In this document: positions 11,885 through 22,313 of the stretch, piece by piece | Position numbering within the stretch: the first letter of the stretch is position 1 | Layout: every line of letters starts with the position of its first letter | NCBI GenBank assembly: GCA_027563935.2 | Contig: CM050449.1 | Span: 12,662,501-12,726,500, forward strand | Length of the DNA: 64,000 bases | From: Costus lasius | Taxonomy: Eukaryota > Streptophyta > Magnoliopsida > Zingiberales > Costaceae | Reading direction: 5' to 3' | Program-made: the position numbers and the translations under genes | The notes under the pieces: model-generated | The model's input: the letters and a program-made list of their open reading frames with translations, nothing else | Told to the model about the DNA's origin: nothing | Databases searched by the model: none

Positions 11885-12320
11885 CTAGAACTCTCTTATT
11901 GTTTGTCATATGAGACACGATGTAGATGGTATCATGCAAAGATCGCTTCATCCTGCGTATGTGCACTTACACCTCTTAGAACAATGGTACACACCCCCTT
12001 CAAGGCTCGAAAAATGTATTAACTTAACCTCAACAATCATTATTTGTTCAATGAACTTGTAGTGTCCAACCTTAACAAAGTTTGGGTGGTCAAAAGTTGA
12101 CAAAATATCCCCACCTGTCACTAGGGCTAAGCGCTCAATTCCTGCAAAGATTGTGTGCTCAATGGCAATCACATCAGCATCAGCAAAAAGTTCTTCAGGG
12201 AAATTATATGGTTGACAAAGTAGTTGATTTTATGAGCAATGATTTTCTGCAATATTTCTCCTGTCTTCTCCTCTAGCTCAACAACTTTAGCTCCATATGT
12301 TTTTACTTTGCTAGTGTCCA
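11885..12320 (-). pseudogene. CCT2: chaperonin CCT2 (TCP-1 beta) fragment, intronless
   Basis: The intact gene encodes the beta subunit of the cytosolic TRiC/CCT chaperonin that folds actin and tubulin. Here only about 145 codons of the middle part remain, in three minus-strand frames. They read [27 protein letters not shown], then [36 protein letters not shown], and RSLHDTIYIVSHMTNNKRVL. This order matches the CCT2 family. At least two frameshifts and several substitutions make it non-functional. No intron is seen, so it probably derives from a cDNA. Its 3' side ends about 20 bp from the gypsy polypurine tract, and its 5' side adjoins the eL24 fragment. Confidence 0.8.
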
Positions 12321-12339
12321 ATATCAGACACCAAACTCT

Positions 12340-12723
12340 TTGCATTTTCGATGTGTTTTGGCTTACCAATTCCGATTCTCTTGATTCTCTCTTTGATTTC
12401 ACAAAGAGCAGCTATCTACCAGTATCATGAACTTCAGGTTGTCCAGATCTCTTTTTCTGGATCACCTCTAAAGCAGCACCAACTATTGACCTGGACTAAG
12501 ACCTTTTTGGTAGTTCGGTGCCTCTTCGTCACAACTTCAACATGACTATCCTTCTTGTGTTGTTGGCGATACATTGCTGTCCATAGTTCAGCAGGTTTAA
12601 GTCAATTGTGAAAGTACCTCTTGTATTTAGAATTAGACAATGAGAACCCCACACAAATCGAATGCCTTTTCTAGGATATATCCTGGCTCCACTGAAGTGA
12701 CAAAGTTCAGTCTTGAGAACCAT
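12340..12723 (-). pseudogene. RPL24: ribosomal protein eL24 (RPL24) processed pseudogene
   Basis: eL24 is a component of the cytosolic 60S ribosomal subunit. The family start is preserved at the ATG complementary to 12721-12723: MVLKTELCHFSGARIYP.KGIRF. Decayed middle and later segments follow ([48 protein letters not shown]). The copy needs frame changes and has an internal stop, and the C-terminal tail is missing. It spans regions that are split by introns in normal plant RPL24 genes, so it is a retrocopy. It lies in the same orientation as the CCT2 fragment just downstream. Unusually, an open frame continues upstream of the eL24 ATG without a stop to 13032. Confidence 0.85.
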
Positions 12724-13032
12724 TATTGCAGTAGCATCGACTTCCCCCTGTCGAGTCTTAACAATCTGGATAGCTTCATCTTTGAGTAGCTGCACTGCAG
12801 TTATAAAATGAGGACATTGAATCTCATAACCCTTTTGCATCCACAACTTTAGTTCTTGATTCCTTGAGGACATATTTCCATTTTCATGGCTTTGGCTTGC
12901 GATAGAAGTCAGGGGATCAAAAATATGATTTAGACTTGTAGTGTATTCAGCGCCAACCTCAATTTCTGAATATGACAAGGAGTTTGCAATTTGGTCACCT
13001 AAAGCAAACTCAAAAACTGTATACTTAATCAT
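12724..13032 (-). pseudogene. unrecognised open frame fused upstream of eL24 copy
   Basis: About 103 codons (starting MIKYTVFEFALGDQIANSL and ending TRQGEVDATAI) run in frame into the eL24 start codon with no stop. I do not recognise the family. Composition is ordinary and soluble, with no membrane segment. It may be another captured host fragment, or 5' untranslated or retroelement sequence that happens to be open. Upstream (13048-13248) there is a tandem duplication of about 55 bp. Confidence 0.3.
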
Positions 13033-13103
13033 GTGAGAACCAAGAAGTTTACTTGTGTCTTATTGGTTGACCCAAATTAATAATATTATAACAATCAAGA
13101 GGT

Positions 13104-13208
13104 CCGTGTGGATCTGTATTGTTAGTATCATCCATCCTATGCTTAATAGAAACTGTATACGTGTGGATCTGTATTGTTAGTATCATCCATCCTATGCTTA
13201 ATAGAAAC
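13104..13208. repeat. two-copy tandem duplication, about 55 bp unit
   Basis: The block GTGTGGATCTGTATTGTTAG..ATAGAAAC occurs twice in direct succession (about 13105 and 13160). It lies in the minus-strand mosaic just left of the hAT-like element. Confidence 0.85.
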
Positions 13209-13248
13209 AGTAGTATACTCTATTGGATTAGTATTTGAAAAATCCAAG

Positions 13249-14281
13249 TAGGCCTATCCAGAATTCCGTTCAAACCGAATAACCGAATCGAACCGATAAA
13301 ATCAGTTTCAAACCCAATCAGTTCGGTTCAATTCGGTGTTCTAAAATTAAAATTTAAATCAGTTCGGTTCCGGGTTAAATGAGTTAAAATTTTGCAAAAC
13401 CGAACCGAATCGAATTTACATCTCCATCGACTGCGACGGCCAAACCGAATTTATGTCTCCATCGACTGCGACGGCCAGGGCGCTGAGCTCACCCACGCGG
13501 CGTGAGCGTCGAGGATGTGCTGTCGCCGTCCACCGATGTGCCAGCCTTCATCAACTCCTTCCCGCTAACCGGCGCTGTCAACTACGATAGTCCCCACAAG
13601 CCTCTTCTCGCGATGCAGGTGACCGAGCTGCTAGACGATTTCTTCATTGCATGCTACTTCAATCACACTGTCGGCGACAGCACCTCCTATTGGATGTTCT
13701 TCAACGCCCACATATTGCTCAATCCTAGGAAGAGACTACCACGATTTCTCACGCTCCAGTGCTCGACTGGTTCGATGATCACTCTTCTGTTTCTCCCCCC
13801 ATCAAGCTACCTTTCACCCATCCAGACGAGTTAGTCCTGCGGGTCACACTGCCGGTGTATTGGGAGCGAATCTTCCACCTATCGGCGGACTCCATCGCCC
13901 GCTTGAAGGCGAGAACCAACAAGGAATGTGGCGGCTCTGTTTGCATCTCCTCTCTGCAATCGATTGCCACGTAGATGTGGCGGTGCATCACGCACGCACA
14001 CAATCAGTCTGCAGAGCAAACCACCATTTACTGGTGGGTCGCCCAGAACTGGTCGCGGCTAGAGAAACTGTCGCTTGATTACTTCAGCGAAACTGTCCCC
14101 TGATTATAAGCTAAATTTTCAGTTTTAATCAGTTTGAACCAAACCGAACCCGATATTTTAGGTTCAATTTAAATAAGGTTTTAAACTATTCGGTTCGGAG
14201 TTTGCAAATATTAGAAAAAAAAATTTTGTTTGCATCTAATCAATTCGGTTTGGTTCAGGTTGAACCAATTAGACATGCCTA
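13249..14281. mobile_element. non-autonomous hAT-like element carrying a BAHD gene fragment
   Basis: This 1033-bp element is bounded by the perfect 8-bp direct repeat AATCCAAG (13241-13248 and 14282-14289), the target size of hAT transposons. The ends are imperfect inverted repeats: TAGGCCTATCC on the left and TAGGCATGTCT on the reverse-complemented right, followed on both sides by AACCGAA/TTCGGTT-rich subterminal repeats. There is no transposase. The GC-rich centre is a piece of a BAHD acyltransferase gene, so this is a gene-capturing transposon (Pack type). Confidence 0.75.
13466..14078 (+). pseudogene. captured BAHD acyltransferase fragment (N-terminal half)
   Basis: BAHD enzymes transfer acyl groups from acyl-CoA to plant metabolites. 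The plus strand encodes IDCDGQGAELTHA, then SVEDVLSPSTDVPAF, FPLTGAVNYDSPHKPLLAMQVTEL, and CYFNHTVGDSTSYWMFFN with the catalytic HxxxD as HTVGD. After a frameshift near 13750 come WFDDHSSVSPPIKLPFTHPDEL, ERIFHLSADSIARLKA and SSLQSIAT. The C-terminal half, including the DFGWG motif, is absent, and a stop follows SLQSIAT. A 22-bp block is duplicated at about 13420-13478. GC content is far above the AT-rich terminal repeats around it. Confidence 0.85.
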
Positions 14282-14289
14282 AATCCAAG

Positions 14290-15470
14290 TCTTTTGACAG
14301 CTTTGTCACCAGCTTCAAATCCTCGGCCTTTTCAACAGGAAAGAGCTTTTCATTAGCTTTTAACGGTATTGTTAAAGAATTCTTCGACTCCTTAATGTTT
14401 GGCATCTCTAAATTAATTTGAGGATGCAGTATTCTTCAAGTCTGTGCATTGCCTCCACGCTTTGCGATGAAGTGGATAAGAATTAGTTCTTGGTCTTCCT
14501 TAGAGGGGTCAGAGACTTGTAGGGGATATACTCGGAGCACAAATTGTGGCTTGATGTACTGTTTGAAAACATTAGTAACAAGAATAGGCCAAGTGCAATT
14601 CTGGGTCATATGATATCTATTGAAGCATCGAAAGAATATCATCCATGGAAAATGGCATATCATCTCCTAGCAGAGTGATTTCAGCTCTGGTTTCTGGCTG
14701 AGGAGGTCAGGGAGGCATTACAACTAATCACTTCACTCCGTTGCAGCATTTGAAGGTTCAACTTCCCCTAACCGTATACTGAGTAAAATAATCCCACTGA
14801 GATTTGTTTTCTCCAAGACGCCATAGGTATCCTTTTATCTAATGGAATAAGACTCAGTGGATGAGGTGGTGGATTAAATTAGGTCTTATGACTTGTCTAA
14901 ATTTAAATTAAGGCTTTCTCATTCTCCACCTTTGGAGTTTTCATTCCATCCGATGTTTTTGGCAATTCTAGCATATTACCATAAGACATGACCATCACCA
15001 GCTAGCCTTCAGCATACTCCCCGGGATCATATCCATCCATCGTCTGCCTTTGGGGAATACCATGTCAAGGAGGTATTCTTGAGCTTCTGGGCAAGCTCTC
15101 GCTCCATCTCCTCGGGGAAAAATCCAATCCCGAGCCATCCAATTGAATGCAATAATATAATTCCAGATGAATTCTGCTTTTGGATGTTTAGAGTGGGAAA
15201 AGGATGAATCGAGTAATAAGAATCTCCTCAATCAAGACGAGAACATGGGCGATAACATTATTTCATCAAAGGAACATTGCCCAAAGAAAAAAGAATGTGC
15301 CAAAGAAAGCACCTAAAATAGAGAAAAGTATTACTCGAAATCACGAACAAAAAAGATATAGAATCGATTCCTCGCCCATTGGAGCAAAAACCTAGATACA
15401 ATTGAACAGCGCGAGACGCAAGAAGAAAAGGGAACCCTTGAACATAAAACCGAGGGAAGCCCTGACCTGG
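14290..15470 (-). other. minus-strand mosaic of short open frames, unassigned
   Basis: Several minus-strand frames look coding-like but are short and interrupted. Examples are SKNSLTIPLKANEKLFPVEK (about 14390-14330), AEITLLGDDMPFSMDDILS (about 14690-14635), and a 78-codon frame at 15231-14995. I cannot assign any to a family. The common orientation with eL24, CCT2 and the exon at 15475-15585 suggests one composite of captured or decayed host sequences. Confidence 0.3.
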
Positions 15471-15474
15471 CGTG

Positions 15475-15585
15475 GTAGTAGAGCTTAGAATCTTCATCCC
15501 ATTCGAATGAAGAAGAGGCATGGCTTTGCTGATCCCCCTCGAACTCACCGCCACCGCTGCCATCGTCGTGTTTAGTTCCCGCCAT
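15475..15585 (-). pseudogene. probable OCRE-type protein, first exon fragment
   Basis: The minus-strand ATG complementary to 15583-15585 opens MAGTKHDDGSGGGEF, an acidic leader, then SSSFEWDEDSKLYYHA. That last motif resembles the start of OCRE (octamer-repeat, aromatic-rich) domains in plant RNA-processing proteins, where a FYHDP..GWYYS stretch normally follows. Here the match ends at CACGCCAG/GTCAGG, which could be a splice donor, and I find no matching next exon to the left. It is therefore a truncated gene, a captured exon, or the start of a gene whose remainder has been displaced. The family assignment rests on a short motif. Confidence 0.4.
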
Positions 15586-15790
15586 GCTCTCGCTCGGGTC
15601 TTGTGCCGCTCTGATGCCCACGGACCACGGTGTTTTATGCAACACGGAACCCTCTATATGGGTGGTCCAGCGCGGTTCTTTTTCCCAGCCCATTGCAGCC
15701 TACGAACCCGTGGCCCAAGTTGCGTACAAACCTGAAACAACATCGCTCTTATGGGCGTGGGCGTGTAAACCGCAAAGTTATCTCTACTTT

Positions 15791-16921
15791 AATGATCCAA
15801 AATAAAGTGCCCGCTCAGGATAAATGGATCTGGCAACACATTATCTAGGATTATCTTGGATGCTCTCTGAATAAGGTTGCCTATTGGTTTCTTATTAGGG
15901 AGACCCAAAGCCTCGATGACCAGGGGATGGAAGCATCTTTGGTGTGGTTTTCCCAAGGATTAAACTTTTTGGTTGAAAGTTTCTACATGGACGTCTTTCT
16001 ACCTCTTCATATCTTGCTAATTTTGGATGGAATAGGGTTGCTGATTGTTTTCTCTGCAATGAGGCGTCTGACTCTTTATCGCACTTATTTTTTTCGTGCC
16101 CGTTCTCACTTTAGGTTTACTCTTTGTTGAACTCTGTCTCGAGTTTTTGTATCTCGCCCTCAGCGAATTGGACTGATGGTGGATTTTTATGCTCATTCCT
16201 TATGTTTCTTTGATTTTAACAATTTCCTGGTATCTCTGAAAAGCACGTAATTCTCTGTTTTCAATTCCACTCCTGTTTCTAATCATTCTGTTGTTAGAGC
16301 AGCCCTTCTCGATTTCAATTTTATGCTTGCTTCCTCTATTTCTGCAGGTACCCCCAGCTCCAGTTTTAGCTACGTTCAATACTGCTCTGGTTGGTGCAAA
16401 CCTCCCCTAGGCTCTCTTATGTTTAATGTGGATGCCTCTTGGTGTGCTAGGGACTCGCTAGGTGGTATCAGATTCCTAATTCGGGACTCATCTAGCTCTT
16501 GTCGTCTCGCTGCGTCGGTGACTATTGCGGCCTCCTCGACGTTAGAGGCAGAAGTTCTAGCCATTCGATCTGCCCTCCAATACATCTATTCCCACCCGGA
16601 GGAGACTAATTGGATTATTGCTTCTGACTGCGCCTATGCTGTCCACCTTATCAATCAGAAAGAAGATATTTTCAATAGTGCTATTCCCCGCCTCTATATG
16701 AAGCTCGCTTTTTGTTGAGCCATATTCAAAACTGTTTGTTATCTTACTATCCTAGATCAGCAAATTATGCTGCCGACTGGTTAACCCGCCTTGCTCAATC
16801 AGCTAAATGTAGTAAACTTTGACTCGCTGATTGGTCAGACAATTTCGCTTGTATTTTAGACTCGGATCTCCTATTTTAGTTTTTTGAATGATACCTTTAA
16901 AAAAAAATGATCCGAAATAAA
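15791..16921 (+). mobile_element. 5'-truncated LINE (L1-type) with target duplication
   Basis: The body is about 15807-16905 and ends in a short poly-A. It is flanked by a 16-bp duplication AATGATCC(A/G)AAATAAA at 15791-15806 and 16906-16921, with one mismatch. The plus strand encodes the end of a LINE ORF2: a zinc-binding RT tail near 15975-16110 (LHGRLSTSSYLANFGWNR, C.LC, SLSHLFFSCPF) and an RNase H domain near 16380-16830. The RNase H has acidic residues in FNVDASW, TLEAEVLAIRSAL, IASDCAYAVHLIN and NYAADWLTRLA. Frameshifts and stops are present, and endonuclease and most of RT are missing. Confidence 0.88.
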
Positions 16922-19900
16922 TTACTAGAACTGACAATTAATTTATTTCTTAGGAACCCAACTTGTTAAAAAAATTCCTAAAATATAATAATTCATAATA
17001 ATCATGTGTTAGTACACGCCAACTGTGTTCTCCTACCTATTCATACCTAAAATTAATTGAATAAGTGCTAAAATGTTACTCAGCGATTCGTTTATTTGCT
17101 TTAAGAAAATGAATGGAGTTGTTTGGCTACACCGGGGCTGAGCGGTATTCAGTACATGCTTCACGAATCATGATGATGCATCGAATCACGCGCAACTACA
17201 TTCTTCCCATGAACAGTGCGGCTCAGTCTGATTTGACCAAATAGCGAACATCTCTCTGGAAAAGATATGACACAACATGATTAGCGACACAGTCAGAAAC
17301 AGTCAACACTGTGCGCGGTACATGAACATGAGCGCCACTGTTTGCCGATTGATCAAGTTAGGACGGGGAAAGTAATTGCCTAGTGTAACGTCGCAGGACA
17401 CACACAGGTAGGTGCGTATAGAATTCGGTGACCTGAGCGATCGCAAGAACCGAGGATGTTAACAGCTGGTTCGTAGTAAATTTTGAAATGAAATACTAGA
17501 GGACTGAAATCTTGGAGTCTGAGAAGCTGTGACATATGTAGTTTATTTTTATAAATATACGCACACGCATGATGGCTTTGATGAAAAGAAGCTAAGCCTA
17601 GAACTTGCGTGTGCGTGCATTATGTGTAATTAACATATATGCGCATGCGTGTGATGAGCTGAAATAATTACAGTCACTACTACATCAAATACCTCGCGAG
17701 ATCAACATGCATGGGAGAACACACGTCGCACGGACTGTTAGTGATTCATTAACTGTTGTTGGTGGGTACGTGATCTCTTTAACCAAAAACGGACTAATGT
17801 ATTATGTTATTATTCTATTTAGTAAGTTTATTATTGTTAGATTACCCACTAAAGCATGGAAAAGATATCTTCTTGTGATTAAATTCTTACTATCTAAATT
17901 AATAATCAAAAGAAATAAGATTTTGTTAAATGGACTGATACTTATGTAGAGAAATTTCTATTAAGATAATATGAACCCATAGATTTACTCAGCTTTATAT
18001 ATCACATCATATTTTCTCTCATTTTTTTGTGTGGGACTAAATTAAAATTAAAATATTAGAAATTAGATTTTGCTCAAAAGAATTTGATTACTTGATATTT
18101 TGACCAAAATAAACTTTACCTGATTCGTGTTAATTAGTTCTCGTGACAATTTGTGAATTATCACATATAGGTCCTTCAATCAAAAAGGTTTAACTAATTA
18201 GTAAGATTATGCCAACTAGGCAACTACCATCATATGACTATAAAGAGTGAACTCAAGGAGGCCAGTTATGTGGATTTAATTATTCATATGTACATGAAAG
18301 ACAAGAAATTTGAATTGATTATCTTACCAAGAGTGTGGACTAAATCAAATGAGAATTTAAGTTAGACTCTTTATTTGTCAATTTTGGCTTGGCAGTTCAC
18401 TAGGCTGTGCCCAGTGGTTATAGTTCACATGGATTAATTTTTGTTTGATTTAAAAAACTTCTTTGTTGAGTCTTCTTTATTGTTTTCTTAATTTGTCTTT
18501 TCTATTTATTTATATTTTTCATTTGATTGTTTTAGAATAAGCAACTTATTCTAGCTTGGCTTTAGTATACAGTGTTTTTATTCAATTTTATTTTTATATT
18601 ACTCCATTAAATTTCATCTAATACTATTATAACATCAATTCTGTCATTAGTCTATCTCATCAATCGCGGTGTCTGAACCCCCTGTTCCTATGTCTGCAAC
18701 ACCATTTCTTTACTGTTCTGGAAAAACCTAGATTTCCCTCCCTACTACTACACCTGAGATGCTTTTCGTTATCAAATCTTGTTTCACAATGAAATCTTTC
18801 ATGTTCATATTTGGTTTGATTTGAATAAGTTTGTAAAGTTGTCTACTTCCATCTGAATCAAACTACTACAAGCCAGGCTCTACATTCCATCCTTGTAAGC
18901 TTGAAAAGAAGGCGATTGATGCAATTAGTTGAACAGATAACAAGAAAGAAACGGATGTAGATCTTGTCAAATTAAAAGATTCAGAGAGTATGAAAGAAAG
19001 GTGATCATAAAAAGGAGTTTATAAATTGTTTAAAAAAAGTAAAGAGAAGAAAATCACTCCGGAGATAACAGTCAGTCAGACTAGAATTCATCAGAAAACC
19101 CCTCAGAAAGACATTCAAGTTGGCACATAGTAGAGAAGCTGGCAAATAACTCTGAATATCATATCATTACAATATTCAGAGAAGAAGGGACATGGAACAG
19201 AACTAAAACTTTCATTTTCATCGATTTTTTTCACTAAAGAAATGACCGTCAACATAAATTAAACAAGAACAAGTTAAACGATCACATGCCTTGTTCCTTT
19301 AACGTTGCAGGTATATTTATGCATGGTAAAAACTAAGTCACTACTATCTTAATCACAACTGACCATAAATGTGGAGGCAATGGCTGTACCAGTGTCATTT
19401 CTTCCCCTGGCACTCTTTGCATGGCTCCTATGGGTTGTTCTAAACAAGACCCAGTTTCCCCCTTGCGCGCATATCTCCTTTGGAAGCAAGCAATTTGAGT
19501 GAAGAACTAGCACAGGATATGACCTCACTTACTTTTGACTTGGAAAAGAAGACCTTTTTGACCAGGTCATCCAATCCCAGCCGTCGGTTGCGGCTGCCAA
19601 ACTGAAGTCCAGAAGTGATTGATGCATTCGATCGGCTCTGTAGTCTGAAGAAGCCATGCAAGAAATGAACTAGGGTCGGATCTGCTGGTCTCAGGGTCGC
19701 GAATTGCAAAAGCTGAGGCCACTAAGGTGGAGTGATTTACAACTCCGGCCTATCCTGCTGGGACGTGCGTGTAGGCATGGAGGCATTGTTGCTAGAAATA
19801 TACTAGGGGTCCCATGTATGTGTGCGCAAGATATTGTGCAGGACTCGTAGGTGGCTAGGGTTGATGGACGTTTGCACCATGACAACGTTATTCTAGCTAG

Positions 19901-21480
19901 GGCTTTTGGCGAGATCTTGCTTGTTCTTGAAAAAGAAAGATTATCTTTCTGCAAAAGATAAAAGCAGCCGGACTGAATCATTGAGGAGTTTTCTTTTCCA
20001 TTGTGTGGCGGAACCTCCTCACCTGTGTGGTTAATCTATCTATAAGTTAACCACTTTGAGTGTCGTTAACGAGCCAAGGTCTTGAGGGGAGTGCGGATGG
20101 AGTTTGATATGATAAAGAAAAAACCTTTTAGATTCTCAAATCTCAAGCAAAATTGTGAAATATAAAAAATCTACTTTCAACTAGCTATGTAAATCAAAGG
20201 AATTTTCATACTAGTGATGAGTATGAGTTACTAGTTAACTATAGAAGTTCAGCCCTTTGTGTAATGTTTCTATCATTTGTGTAAGTAATAGTGCTTCATG
20301 ATAGATTTTAAATTGTCTTTGATGAAGATGCCAAAATCACACATGAGTCTATTGTTAATAAGATTTCAAATTTTTAAGTATATTGTCTCATGAAGTCTTT
20401 GAAGAGAGTAAAGTTGAATTACAGTAGGTCATTTTCACATGTACGACAATGTCAAACTTTAACCTTAATAATTAAAAAAAATTAATTTAATATAATAGAT
20501 TATTTTTTGTAAAAAGATATTTGTTGGATTTGCTCAACATAACATCGAGATAAAAAGGAAATTAACAGGTATCGAGTTGTATATTGATACATCATCAGAG
20601 GAAGAATGGATGTCTATGGGCTATGGCAAAAAAGGAAGAACAAAATGCTTTGACGGTCAAATGCCCTGTAACATTTTTTTTACACACGATATTTTTAATA
20701 GGGATGGTTATGGGTACCCCCCTTTCAAGGACTAGGCCCCACCCCCTGCCACACAAAAATTTCACCCAATCCTCTCTCATTACCCACCGAAGTATTTTTC
20801 CTATATTAAATTATACGATGAATATATTAATATTTTTTTATGATTTTTGGTTTTGTTTTTATTTTATTGTTTTTTTTTTGACAGCAAATAAGTAATGAAG
20901 TCGATACTGATATGAAAGTGAGACTTAATCCAAGACTTTATTATCAATAATTAAAATACTTACCGATTGAATTGATGACACCTTCAAATATAAGAGGTCT
21001 CATCCTCTAATCAATTGCAATCAATGTGAATGTGTTCTTGAGAAGAGCATCAATGAGTTACCGAAATTATTATGAATTGATAACTAAACCTTCTAAATTT
21101 ATTTATCTTAATTGCTCAGATATGCTGTGTGGATGTGAACTCTATTGAATTACTACAAAAATAAAATTACTAAAATTTTATATTAACAATAATTTATAGC
21201 AAATAGATAAATAGGTTCAGAAATAGAATTTGTAAGCAGTAAGAATTCATGATAAGACAAAAGGAGTTTGGAGAAATGAGGTAAAGGCATTTCGCTTAAC
21301 AACACCTATGAATAATTAAAGTAGATTAAATGAACAAATGAAAAGAGAACTGTTTAAACAAAAAAATAAAATAGTGAAAGAGAATATAAAAGACGACACA
21401 CCCAATCCCTAAATTTGTTTTTAATGTTGAATCTTTGAAGTCAAAAACACTATGTATCTCTACACATATTTTGCTTTTAG
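16922..21480. other. AT-rich intergenic region, no recognised gene
   Basis: Positions 17.1-17.5 kb and 19.44-19.98 kb are less AT-rich than the rest. The second holds two minus-strand open frames (89 and 96 codons) that I do not recognise and which look like decayed sequence. No RNA gene or clear terminal-repeat element was seen. The right end is the likely upstream region of the LBD gene. Confidence 0.4.
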
Positions 21481-22313
21481 TCTCGGGCAAGAAGCGACGA
21501 GGCAGTACAAGATATTCTCCATGAGCAGTGTCAAGGTAACCTTTTGAGTGCGCTCACATTAATTAGAGCGTCTTTTCTTCTTTGTATATTAGCTTTACCA
21601 CAACCCATTTCCTTCCTCTCACACATGTTAAAGTGAGTCTTTTTTTTCTTTTCGCTTGCTCTTCGCCGATCTCTCCTACCTTCCCTTCCTGCTACAGTCT
21701 CCCCCACACTTGATCTCCAGATAAGGGTTTGGTTGCCTGCCTCTACACTTTTAACTCATACAAGTCCTAAGAATCTTAATTTTCTTTTCTGGTTTTGACT
21801 GCAGATGTTGTTCTTCGGGTTCTGAGAAGAACTGCAGTTGATCAGAGCTGCAGATCTCAGACCAGGGAAAAGGATACTGTCGCCTGCTCTTAGCAGAGAG
21901 GTATGCATGATCTCCCCCTTTATATTTTATGCTCGTCAACAGTTCTCTCCACAAATTCATAGGAGAGAGATCAAATCTTGGATTTTGCTTCCTTAGTACC
22001 TTTTTCTTTTTTTCTCTTTGCTCATCGTTGTTCGAGTAAATTAATAATAACAGTAATCATGAGAGGAAGTGCAGAACTCTGGCCATGTATGATCAAGGCA
22101 GCTGCCAAGATTTGCTTTAGCATGGCGCTGCAAAGCTGCTACTGAGATCATGAGATCATGAGATCAAGCAACCTTCTAAAATGAAGGAAAACTTGTTGTT
22201 TTGTTTTTTTACCCTCGAACCCTAAATAGTATCAATTCATGGGAAATTAACTGTAAATTACAAATATTCTTTCCTTTTAGTGTTCTTGGTGCTGGTGCAG
22301 CTGGTCACAGGCA
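21481..22313 (+). promoter_or_regulatory. LBD gene 5' leader with candidate introns
   Basis: Splice-like junctions suggest a spliced leader. One donor is at 21536 (TCAAG/GTAACC). A non-coding exon lies at 21805-21900, preceded by TTGACTGCAG and followed by GTATGC. Acceptors at 22280 (CCTTTTAG) and 22300 (GGTGCAG) precede the ATG at 22314. Leader introns are common in this gene clade. The transcription start cannot be fixed from sequence alone. Confidence 0.45.

Noticed and set aside
12340..12723. A functional eL24 gene
   Set aside because: Internal stop, frameshifts and loss of the C-terminus show that it is a pseudogene.
13466..14078. A functional BAHD acyltransferase gene
   Set aside because: It has a frameshift near 13750, a stop after SLQSIAT, and lacks the DFGWG half.
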